The notes under the pieces: generated by a model | What the model was told of the DNA's origin: nothing | What the model saw: the letters and a program-made list of their open reading frames with translations, nothing else | Databases searched by the model: none | Part shown: positions 42,340-52,230 of the stretch, piece after piece | Position numbering within the stretch: position 1 is the stretch's first letter | How the letters are laid out: each line of letters starts with the position of its first letter | Source: Leptidea sinapis | Lineage: Eukaryota; Arthropoda; Insecta; Lepidoptera; Pieridae | Length of the DNA: 64,000 bases | NCBI RefSeq assembly: GCF_905404315.1 | Contig: NC_066310.1 | Location: 3,100,001-3,164,000, forward strand | Reading direction: 5' to 3' | Program-made: the position numbers and the translations under genes

Positions 42340-42690
42340 AAAATGGGATGTAACATTACTTATTGAAAGTCAAAAACTACCACCCATTCCAAAAACAATG
42401 CCTGACCTGAGAAGAATGGGCGTAACACTCAGCGGGTTTTTTTTTCATCAAAAAATATGATAACAATGTAATATTGTACAATTAAACTATTATTTAATGG
42501 CCTGAGGGCGGTCGCTCCATTCCCAATCTGTGGTATCATTAAGAAAATCATTTATGTTATAGTAACCTTTACCACACATTTTAACAATTCTTTTGAATAA
42601 CGTAATACTTTTGTTTTGAACATTTTCTGGGATCTTGTTGTAAAAGCATATACATCGCCTCACAAAACTTACTAACTTGACTTAGCCGAG
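42340..42690 (-). mobile_element. LINE-I, RT C-terminus and 3' end
   Basis: The minus strand reads '..KMCGKGYYNINDFLNDTTD' and 'WEWSDRPQAIK' then a stop. A 3' untranslated region follows with 'gaatgggtggtagtttttga' and 'aatatttgaatt'. The same end occurs at 57690-57965 (+) and 63445-63540 (-). A 5'-truncated copy. Confidence 0.7.
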
Positions 42691-42904
42691 TAGTAGGCAT
42701 TATAAGTTTATGTCTATGCATGTAGTTAATAAATATAACATTATTTTTAAAATTTTAATGCCAAGATCATTTACAATTAATAAAAGGATTTTATTATTGT
42801 GATTTGACTACACGTCATTTACAAGATATCGCATGTTTTATGGAAAAGTAGAAGTAGGTATATTGTGTAATCGCAATTAATTATCGACTTCCATATTTTC
42901 TTGG

Positions 42905-43003
42905 ATAGCAACAGAGGAATCATGGGACAGTTGCCGGCCAATGTATGCGTTTTTTCAAGGTACCTTTGTCGTCTTGGGAACACCGCGAATGGAATTTCAT
43001 TCC
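42905..43003 (-). mobile_element. Family G-like LINE scrap
   Basis: The minus strand reads 'NEIPFAVFPRRQRY' and 'PMIPLL' in one frame. It ends against the simple repeat that begins LINE-J. Confidence 0.5.
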
Positions 43004-43004
43004 A

Positions 43005-43570
43005 TAAGATAAGATAAGATAAGATAAGATAAGATAAGATAAGATAAGATAAACTTTATTTGCATTGAATAGGTTTCATTACAAGATGGTATAGTACAAA
43101 TGTTTACAGTTTGCTATTCAGCTCTATACAAAGCATGCATATGTCAGTGATTTACAATTATTATTTATATAAATAAGAAATTTAAATATCCATGTGACAA
43201 TTCAAGAATTCACTTACATTTTAATATACTGATGTCAATAGAAATTTTTTAAGAGTTAATCTAAATTTATATTCGGGTAAATTTTGTACACATTCGGGTA
43301 TTTTATTAAATAATTTAACACACATTCCGTATGCGTTACGTTGAAGCAATGAAGTACGTTGTGGTCTATCCAAAACCAGTGTATGACCATTTCTGGTGCA
43401 GCGTGTATGAACCTGTCTAACAGTTTTAAACAAATTTTTATGTTTTTTAACGAACATGCATGCTTCCAACATATACATGCCAATTAGTGTTAATATATTC
43501 AGCTTACGAAATAGTGGCCTACAAGATTCGTACGGATAGTTTGGAAGTAGGTACATTTATTCATATTGTA
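43005..43570 (-). mobile_element. LINE-J, RT C-terminus, 3' untranslated region and (ttatc)n tail
   Basis: A nine- to ten-fold aagat repeat (43005-43052) is the tail on the element's minus strand. It is followed by about 165 bp of 3' untranslated sequence and an open frame (43556-43221) encoding 'ESCRPLFRKLNILTL', 'TRNGHTLVLDRPQRTSLLQR' and 'KLFNKIPECVQNLPEYKFR', the end of a LINE ORF2. It is 5'-truncated near 43570 and inserted between RTE and block B' of the right arm. Confidence 0.75.
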
Positions 43571-43974
43571 TTGAGGGTAATAAAACTAAGTAATTAAAAA
43601 GTAATAGAACGAAAGAGATCTGCCATATCGTACCCAAGGCTTGTTGTAAATGAAACAAGCTTTAATTAAGGTTGCCTGTGCATGTCTATGTTACACAGCA
43701 GAGACATATGTCGAGGTACCCTTTTCAATGTTGGTGACGCGTGGGATTTCCCCAACTATTTGGTATAAATTCGAGTTGTGATCGAATTGTTTTATTGTAG
43801 AGAAGATCAATTTGATTTGATTTTCTTACATTTCCTAGATACATGCCTAATGAAAGTGATAAAGTGAAAACAATAAAAAATACTGCTTTGATTCATAGAA
43901 ACGATGCGGCTTTTTTTATTTTACTCAAAAATGTATACTCGTGGATAATGGATATTAATATATCATGGATACTC

Positions 43975-44245
43975 AAAGGATTTGTTCGGGTTGATACCAG
44001 CAGCCGAATTCCACCACTGGACATTTCGTCAAAACATGAAATTGCGCCTGCATCATGTTGTTGTATTGCATTCTACAAAAACGGGTGCAGTTTCCCGAAC
44101 CTATATGACTCAGGGACCTATAAGCCTAGTAAAAGCGTACTCCCAACTTTATGCCGGCAACGCATTTCTTGACCCCTGGTGTTGCGGATGTCCATGGCGG
44201 TTGCCTCACGTGAGCCTCTTGCCCGTTTGCTCGCTTTTGTAAATT
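43975..44245 (+). mobile_element. Old family G-like LINE 3' end
   Basis: Diverged from the other G copies but recognisable by '..LIPAAEFHHWTFR', 'tatgccggcaacgc' and 'cccctggtgttgcgg', then 'cccgtttgctcgctttt'. Right arm only. Confidence 0.5.
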
Positions 44246-44859
44246 AAATAAAATACTTAATACTTTTTTTGTAGGGCAACTGCTATGGTTTCCACTGTTA
44301 GATGATCACACGGTAAAAATAGTGTTGATTTTAAGATTAAAGCGAGTTATTGCGAGTATACTATCTAATATTAATAGAAAATAGTAGGGGCCATTGCAGG
44401 GTGTCATGACTCATGGTGTATAAAGTGAATATTGTTTACGGGCAACGAGGAGAAATGAGAATGGTATGCACGGTGTCAAGGGAATTTAACTGTTAACTGT
44501 GTGTACCTTGAGAGTAGTACTTGACCTGTCTTGTGGAGAGGTAGAATTGTATAAAGCAAGCAATCAATGATAGAGTACAATATGATGTAAAGTTATCGAC
44601 TCGGGTTATTGTCAAATTAGTGAAGGGTTGTAGTCATAAAACAATGTTTGTTATATACATTTGGCTTCACATGTTCTGGTGCTATAATAAAATATTATGA
44701 GATCACTTGCATAACACACATTGTTTGAGTTAACTTCGTAAATATTAAGCTATTGCATAGCTTCTATCGCGGGCCTTGAGCGTGGAGACCGAATCCAGAA
44801 ATTCCGTAACGAAAATAACCTAACACTTACTTACTAGATATAGATAGACTATTTTATTT

Positions 44860-45845
44860 TATTTTTATTTTATTTTATTAGGAAAACAAACAGTATTACA
44901 TGACATAAATAGGTTTTCGCATATAAGAGACTATAAGCGTGTTACAAATAATTAACAAAAATACAAAAAAAGATCAAAAAGTAATACAATAAAAGTATAT
45001 AGATATAAATACACGAAGACAAATTGATTGGATATTATAGTATTCAGGTATTTAGCAATCAAGAGAACACACACTCATCCAACGCCTCGTCAATGTACCT
45101 CTTAACGCGTTTGGTGACGTATTGAATATATCGAAATCTGGCAAGTCTACTGATATCTGATTTATTCCTTGTACACACCTTGGACACCTTATAAAATATG
45201 AATGTTGCCTGTAATTAGTACTGCAATGAGGAACGTATATAGTACATTTTGTCCTGGTGTAGTTATTGGGCGCTTTGATACCAATTTGTGATGTTAATTT
45301 AGAAGAGTCTATCTTAGAGTGAAGTAACTTAGAGTAAAAAACAGTATCAGCTATTTGACGTCTTATTTGTAATGGAAGTATGTGATGCCTTTTACATCTT
45401 ATTATATAATCTGCATCAAATGTATTACACTTATATTGTAAATATCTTAAAAAACTTGTTTAAATTTTTTCAAGTCTATTAATGTGAACTTCATATTGAG
45501 GGTTCCAAACCTGAGAACAATATTCAAGGGTGCTTCGAACATATGAACAGTATAGTATTTTAATGAGTTTTATGCTAGAAAATTGAGAACATATCCGTTT
45601 GATGAAACCAGAAGATTTCTTGGCCTTTTTAACTATAGTATCGATGTGTTTTTCGTATGTAAGTTTACTGTCATGTGTAACACCGAGGTCTCTAATTTCA
45701 TTAACAGAATTAAGAACAACGCCCATTATTTTATATTTGTATTCTATTATATTATACTTACGAGAAAAAGTAATGGAATGACATTTTAACGCATTTAGGT
45801 CTAGTTTATTAAGAAGACAGTATGCCTCAAATCTTTCTAGAGACT
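44860..45845 (-). mobile_element. LINE-F, jockey-type RT C-terminal half
   Basis: From 45840 the minus strand reads 'LNALKCHSITFSRK', 'RDLGVTHDSKLTYEKHIDTI', 'YCSYVRSTLEYCSQVWNP', 'INRLEKI' then a stop at 45460. Further frame follows past the stop ('RRQIADTVFYSKLLHSKID'). Its A-rich tail is at 44848-44880. It is 5'-truncated just after the YADD region and carries at least one nonsense codon. Confidence 0.78.
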
Positions 45846-45876
45846 AGTATATAGATATTTCGGCACGGTCATTACA

Positions 45877-45946
45877 GTTTCCGTGGAATAGCGGTTATCA
45901 CGTATGCTTTTTGTGCAGAAGGTCCTAGGTTCGAGCCTGGCGTACA
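45877..45946 (+). repeat. tRNA-Val-like sequence (pseudogene or SINE head)
   Basis: gtttccgtggaatagcggtt.. has the A box (tagcggttatcacg) and B box (ggttcgagcc) of insect tRNA-Val. The anticodon stem has a mismatch and the loop (tttttgt) would read TTT. The 3' acceptor half does not pair, and a T-rich stretch follows. It is therefore a tRNA-derived SINE head or a tRNA pseudogene, not a working gene. Confidence 0.6.
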
Positions 45947-45949
45947 TCT

Positions 45950-46600
45950 TGATTTTTTTTAATTTCTTTATTTTTTTATAACGTTTTTTTTTTAATTTTT
46001 ATTATTATGACAAGCATTTTTATTTATTTTCATCTGTCCCGTTATCTGTCTGTAATCAAATCTTGCAAATGAAATTTTACTTACTTCCCGTTTGCTTTTT
46101 TAAAATTAACTTTATCAAAAAAAAAATACTGCATAATTAAAATAAATAAATAATTATAATTGCATAAGTTGATACAAAATGCTATGCAATAGCTTTACCG
46201 CGGCAGTCCCCGAGTGCCACACGTCTTTTTTATGAGCTATTGAAGAGTATGAATGCCTTTACATGATAATGAACTGCCGATATTATATTTTATTTACAGT
46301 TTATTAGCGATGATAGTGAGGTCCTGTTCTATAATTTACCTACCCCTATTAGTAAAGTGCCCGTTTTCACTAAACTTCATAAAGTGCCTAAAGACTATTA
46401 TGTAAGGTATAAATTGTCTTTTTTGTATCTATGTATTTGACGCTTATAAGCTTCGTCTTAGCAACTTTGGCGATTCTTAAGTTAATGCAATCGAGTATGA
46501 CGACTTGCATGTTTGAGGTTTTTAACATTGCCAAATTACACAGAATACGATAATAAATAGTATAAGTCTTCTTCTCCTTTAATTTAAAACATAAAAGTAT
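45950..46600. other. AT-rich spacer
   Basis: Long T and A runs (45950-46010, 46115-46150), no convincing gene. A short frame at 46320-46400 ('PISKVPVFTKLHKVP') could be LINE-derived but cannot be assigned. Confidence 0.35.
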
Positions 46601-46624
46601 TACGTAACAACTTTTAAAAAATTT

Positions 46625-46930
46625 CACTTTACAACTCATTGGTACGGAGCGTATTGGAATATGGATCGGTAGTTTGGAGACCTCACTATGCGACACACAT
46701 GTTAAGAATAGAGCGAAATCAAAAAAGATTTATTTAGCATTTAATTTATTCAAACGGACTTTCAAGAAAAAGTCTGTCATCCTATGCTAGTAGACTCTTA
46801 TTTTTCAAAATGCCTTCCTTAGAAGACAGGCGAACTCTAATCGATCTTATCTTTGTATTAAAACTTTTAAAAAGGCAGATTATTTTTATTCTTCAAGATT
46901 TTAACAGCATTGTGTTTGTGGCGGAGTATG
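46625..46930 (+). mobile_element. LINE-E, RT thumb fragment
   Basis: One frame with a single stop reads 'RSVLEYGSVVWRPHYATHML', 'RIERNQKRFI', 'SSYASRLLFFKMPSLEDRR', 'LIDLIFVLKLLK', the region after the RT palm of jockey-type LINEs. Its last 50 bases recur inverted at 51865-51905. Confidence 0.65.
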
Positions 46931-47390
46931 ACTTTGATTGACCTGGGTTTGTTAGCAGTGGGCTTCCCAAGACGAATGGTTGTTTTGAGCTCCGAGGACA
47001 TATTGTCAGTTCAAAAAATAAAAATAGTATTTTTGTCACAAATCACTTTATTCCACAGATTTTACAATTTTTATAACTATTAACTTTTAAATCTATACAC
47101 TGGTCATTATTTAACCATACTTTAACACTGCATAATAATTAATATAATTTTTTTGTTGAAATTAGAAAATATATTTACATATTTAGTCCACTAAACAGGG
47201 CCCATATGTCAGGTTCGGGTGTCACCCCCTACAGACTAAAAACCTGCTCTATGCTGGTAGCTCTATAGGTTTTCGGACGGCCTTGGAGGCCAAATTTGTA
47301 GCTCACAGGCTCGCGGTGTCTCACGGAAGGAGACTCAAACTTCAGACCGACAACTCGCTAGGCTGGATGGAGAGTTAGCTCAAACCACAA
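46868..47390 (-). repeat. Left arm of an inverted pair of LINE-like 3' ends
   Basis: About 470 bp nearly identical, inverted, to 48172-48642. Read on the minus strand it contains 'gtcggtctgaagtttgagtc', 'gagacaccgcgagcc', 'ggcctccaaggccg' and 'ctgctctatgctgg'-like complements. The order parallels the LINE-A 3' untranslated region (ggtctgaggttcgagtctcc .. ggcctccacggccc), so it is the 3' end of a related LINE family. Confidence 0.7.
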
Positions 47391-47689
47391 GATTGACTGT
47401 CCTCAGCTTCTTAATATGAATAAACTTAATTTTCGTGTCCCTTGTAGGTATCCCCGGGAGCAAATTGTTCCGCTAGTTTCACCGGTTCGAAGATGTATGT
47501 TTGGAGCGAACTCTCCTATTCCTAGGCTGTGCAAACACATATTTCGATTACATCGATATTAATTTCACGTCTTCTGTCCATACAGTTCGTAAACTATTTG
47601 TATGTAAGTTTAGTGAATAATTATATATTTCTTAGTATTTTATAATATATATAATAATCTTATATAATAATACTTACTTAGAGTTGACC

Positions 47690-48120
47690 TACGTCTACGG
47701 AAACTATGCTGTGCATTCGACAAAACGTTCTCCAGATGTCTGGTTAAAATTGGACAAATATTGTTTTCGAATATCTTAGGAAATATGCTTAAGATTGATA
47801 CGGGCCTATAATTTTTGATATTACATTTATCGCCTTTTTTGTGTATGGGTACAACATTCGCAATCTTCCAATCAGTAGGAAATATACCAGCATTAATAGT
47901 TTTTCAAAAATAATTTTGAGAGGAAGTGCTAACTGCTTTACTTTTAATAAATATTGGAGGTATCCCGTCCGGTCCAGCACCTTTACTAACGTCAATTAAT
48001 TTTATAGTGTTCGCGATTGCTCGTTCCGTTATGACAATGTTACAAAGTGATAGCTGAGGAAAAGAGTCACGTTTGTCAAGACTAATAGAATTATAGGACG
48101 TAGAATAAACAGATGAAAAG
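47690..48120 (-). pseudogene. RT fingers fragment between the inverted arms
   Basis: The minus strand, with two or three breaks, reads 'DVSKGAGPDGIPPIFIK', 'AGIFPTDWKIANVVPIHKKG', 'CNIKNYRPVSILSIFPKIFE' and 'FRRRRSTL'. This is the linker-to-fingers part of a jockey-type RT. It lies upstream, in sense, of the left arm and may be the same LINE with its middle deleted. Confidence 0.7.
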
Positions 48121-48171
48121 TGCTGAGCGAAGAAATTACAAAGGATGACGCAGAGTATATAAATATTTTGG

Positions 48172-48642
48172 TCTGGTTTGAGCTAACTCTCCATCCAGCC
48201 TAGCGAGTTGTCGGTCTGAAGTTTGAGTCTCCTTCCGTGAGACACCGCGAGCCTGTGAGCTACAAATTTGGCCTCCAAGGCCGTCCGAACACCTATCGAG
48301 CTACCAGCATAGAGCAGGTTTTTAGTCTGTAGGGGGTGACACCCGAACCTGACATATGGGCTCTGTTTAGTGGACTAAATATGTAAATATATTTTCTAAT
48401 TTCAACAAAAAAATTATATTAATTATTATGCAGTGTTAAAGTATGGTTAAATAATTACCAGTGTATAGATTTAAAAGTTAATAGTTATAAAAATTGTAAA
48501 ATCTGTGGAATAAAGTGATTTGTGACAAAAATACTATTTTTATTTTTTGAACTGACAATATGTCCTCGGAGCTCAAAACAACCATTCGTCTTGGGAAGCC
48601 CACTGCTAACAAACCCAGGTCAATCAAAGTCATACTCCGCAA
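48172..48642 (+). repeat. Right arm of the inverted pair of LINE-like 3' ends
   Basis: Inverted copy of 46920-47390. Its homology continues after an interruption at 51865-51905, so the 3.2-kb unit beginning at 48644 was inserted into this arm. Confidence 0.7.
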
Positions 48643-48643
48643 T

Positions 48644-51600
48644 AATATACATCTATACGTTGAAATATCATCAAATTTCTCCACGTGAAGGTAATTTGGG
48701 TTGACAATGAAGATCAAAAAGCTTTACGCAATATATCGCTATAAAGCCTCCTCTCCACAATCGCAATGAACGGAAATGAAGATCATACAAGTATGATCTT
48801 CCGTGATCATTTATTGAGCGGCAGTCCTTCAAGATGTCCGTGGAGTTTATAGCTGCTGCGACTATTCATTTAATTTCAGTATACAATATTTATGTTTGGG
48901 ATTCGATATTTAAATATGGAAATTAATAATATTAAATGTTTCTTCATTTGACCACCCAGTAGTCATTGCATCATACTCGCGCTATGTAAATAAAAGTAAA
49001 ACAAAACATAGCCGCGACGACCCCGACAAGGCGAAGTACGTACGGATTCTCTCACTGTTCAGTGTACTTCAGTGAATGAATGACCGGCGATCATGTAGGC
49101 ACGTGTACGTAACTATACCCAAATTCCCTTTGATGCGTGCCCGAAAAACCAACAAGTCACCGACCGCAGCGATCACTCAAGCGCTGTCTTGTCTGATTCT
49201 GATTCGATCTGATATCGTGTATGATTTGTGTGTTGCCTCAACATCTTTGTATGTATATATTTTTCTTATCACTTTTGACATTGTGTAAACTTTATTGTTA
49301 ATTCGATTTAATTTTTAGTTTTATTTGTACACAATATTATTGGATGTGCTGGTGAGGAAAGATATTCAGTGACGGAGGGAACTGATCTGGTAAATGCTGG
49401 TACTCCTCTGCAGTCCCCGGGGAATCAAATTGGCCTTTATGTTAATCGTTTCTTCTACGTTAGTACTTCTAGGTCACTAATCGCTGATGAGGTTAGTTAG
49501 GTGGTGCGTCCGCCATTACATTAAGAGAATACGCGGGTCGCTGAGCGCTGCGTAAGCGTGTCAGCGCGTGATCCACCGACGAGCAAAGTGTGCGAGCCTG
49601 CGAGGTAGGGGAAGAGGGCACGGGGTGCGGAAGGAGGGATGAGGTAGCGGGGAGTGGAAACAAGAACTTGACAACTGACGTTGATGTTGACAGCTACAAG
49701 TTCGTTCCGAAATGAGCATATTAAATATGGCGCCAACAATTATTTTCTGTGCCGTTCTTATTAATTTGTATTTTTCACCTTATTAACAATAAATAAATGA
49801 TTATTGTGCCCTGCACACGAACTTGCTGGCATGTAATCGCTTTTAATCGCCGATTGTGAAGACGCGCCATTATACGAGGATATACCGTGGCTATATGTAC
49901 AGCGTCACTGAAGGAAATCAAAGCTCCGTCTTGAAAAGTTTCAACAATGGAAACCTTATTCAACTCTTTGTTCGACTTCAGTTAAATACACTCGTGACTG
50001 TAATATATTACTTTCTTATTAACTTTTATTTCTAAATTCTAATCTTCCTATGTAAGATATTGCGGGGCAAGTGTAGTACCGACTCACTGTTGGTAAAATA
50101 AGTATTAAGGCTTTTACCTTTAACTTTTGATAAAGCTCGTTAGTTTAAATTTTGTTTAAAAACCCCTAGTAGGTAACCCGAGTAAGAAATACTCTTCCTC
50201 AACCGGTGTCAATCGCTCTCTCCCTTGAACAAAAACCTCCTCCTCTTCTTGAACAAAAACGTCTCAAATTTCCGTGACGCTCTATTCCGTTTCATTTGTA
50301 AAAAATTTACCCTCATGCGCCTACAGAAGTTTCACTTCAAAATGCATAAAAATATCACAGCATTTCGTACTCTTGCGCACCTATAAGTTTTATAAAATAT
50401 TACGCGGTCCTTCCGGGGTGGGGTCGTTGACCCGCATCGCTCGGCTCGTGTCTCAGCCATGCCCGCGTCGAACGTATATCTAACGCTATCGATATACGTT
50501 CCAGCGCTTTTTGCCTAAAGTATTGGGTAAACCTCGCCTTAAACTTACAGTAAAACTATACAGTTTGAGGGAGCGCTACTTTATAATGACTAGCCGAAAG
50601 ATATATTTGAGGAAAAATACTATCCAAAATTTAAAGCTAAATTAAAATAGCACTGTCAATCAAAATAGATAGATTGTTACCTTAGAACATAGCGTATTTT
50701 GAATTTATTATTGCTTCAAGTCACCGTAACTATAAAATTTATGTTTCCTTTTAAATTTATTTAGAATCATTGTTCTCATATAAGTAATTTTTTGTTCTTT
50801 TTGAGAAAATAAACTCTTTAAACCTATACTTAGAATATACTAGCGAAAAGACCACCTGACAGCCAGATAATGTTTGCCCAATATTGTTTTGTCAATGTAT
50901 GTGTTATATACTGGTTAGCTGGTCTAATATTCTAAATACTAGGGGATTAATTTCAATCGTGGCTGACTGTTTACGACTTGTCCATTAAAATCGGTTACTG
51001 TAAGTATATATTCGTTTTCTTTTCCTATGTCTCTGTTAGATCTTAGAACCGTTAGTTTCTTCACCCTCGCACATTTTGTTTTATTTATACCACAGATAAT
51101 CTAAACGTTTATGCAATAGTATTTTGTATACGTGTGATTTAGATATTTTTTGTATAGACTATTAATAATATATTCTACTAGCTGACCCAGCAAACGTTGT
51201 ATTGCCATATAAAGTAATTTAAAAACATTTCAGGGATGCAAGCGATTCTCAGACCTACCAAATATATCGTACTAAAATTATTTGACCGATTGCCATCTTG
51301 CAACCCTATTGCAGGTCTGTGGATGGAATAGAATATTATAAAAATCGTGATAAAAAAATAGGTTTTGATCGTAGAGGGTTGAAAATTTAGGGTTGTATGT
51401 ATTGCTGTATTATAAAAAAAAAACAAAAAAAATTGTCCAAAAAAATAAAACAAACTTTAGGGGTGGACCCTTAACAGTTAGGGGGATGAAAAATAGATGT
51501 TATCCGATTCTTCATCCTAGCGGAAATGCACGCAAAGATTCACGAAAATCGGTCGAGCTGTTTCGGAGGAATTTAATTACGTATACCGTGACACGAGATT

Positions 51601-51850
51601 TTTATATATAAGACTGTTCATCGGATTACTAATACCATGCACTTTTAGCCAAATAAAAAAAAACAATTTAGTAATAATAGAGTAGAGCCCAAAATATTCT
51701 TTAACCATTTATTTTTTAGACTTGATTTAATGATAATAATAATTATTATTTAAGGGTAGAGTTTATATTGTAGGGATGTACATCAAATTTCATACATACT
51801 AAGGGTTGAAAAATGTGACTATTTTCTTGAAGAAGATTTTATTTCAGCCA
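48644..51850. mobile_element. 3.2-kb repeated unit, copy 1 (unclassified insertion)
   Basis: It starts 'aatatacatctatacgttg' and ends 'agaagattttatttcagcca'. It is almost identical over its length to 52231-55320; 50120-51170 shows hardly any difference by eye. The unit has CpG-rich islands (49500-49720 and 50400-50520) and an internal general repeat from 51178 ('ctagctgacccagcaaacg'). No ORF exceeds 72 codons. There are no obvious TIRs, LTRs or poly(A). It interrupts the inverted arm at 48642/51865, so it behaves as an insertion. Confidence 0.7.
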
Positions 51851-51989
51851 GCTAGAGTTGACCTACAAACACAATGCTGTTAAAATCTTGAAGAATAAAA
51901 ATAAACTGCCTTCAGCAACATTTGTTAAATCAGACCCTATCAAAGGGATCAGTTAAAAAAAACTGAGATTAGTTAACTATATACTATTA

Positions 51990-52110
51990 GTTAGAGATTA
52001 GGAGTAACGCTCCTGTGATTCCTTTGGTGTTGCAAGAGAATGTGGGCGGTGGTGATTACTTGACACCAGGTGACCGGTTCGCTCGTTTGTCCTCCTTTTC
52101 CATAAAAAAA
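51990..52110 (+). mobile_element. LINE family G, 3' end scrap
   Basis: Only the terminal 'gctcctgtgattcctttggt .. gagaatgtgggcggtgg .. ccataaaaaa' part. It lies between the two 3.2-kb units. Confidence 0.7.
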
Positions 52111-52230
52111 ATTTCCTCAGCTAAAAAAAAAGTATTTTTAGCTGACTGTGTCTTACAAAATAACAAAAAGATCTTACATTCGAATATCTTATTTAAATTA
52201 TGATTAATATGATCCAATACGATAAGAATA

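Larger units (their letters stand above)
32410..44760. repeat. Right arm of the decayed inverted segmental duplication
   Basis: Mirror of 20565-29190 but expanded by insertions: S1 (32715-32955), LINE-A copy 2 with LINE-D inside (33215-40041), a fold-back element (40611-41090), a TIR element (41489-42213) and LINE scraps (42340-43560). The residual homologous blocks are E' 32410-32630, F' 32645-32710, C' 32960-33214 plus 40056-40100, RTE 40265-40460, B' 43620-43800 and A' 44390-44760. Confidence 0.85.

Noticed and set aside
42980..43060. CRISPR-like array in the aagat repeat
   Set aside because: It is an uninterrupted pentanucleotide without spacers, in an animal genome; it is the LINE-J tail.
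49076..49288. 70-codon ORF (MNDRRSCRHVYV..) and a similar reading in unit 2
   Set aside because: It lies in the non-coding 3.2-kb unit, its frame is not maintained where the two units differ (near 49190 and 52750), and it resembles no known family.
50274..50483. 69-codon ORF identical in both 3.2-kb units (also 53849-54058)
   Set aside because: Identity simply reflects the near-identical units. It is rich in rare residues, has no upstream coding context, and starts in the middle of a GC-rich island.
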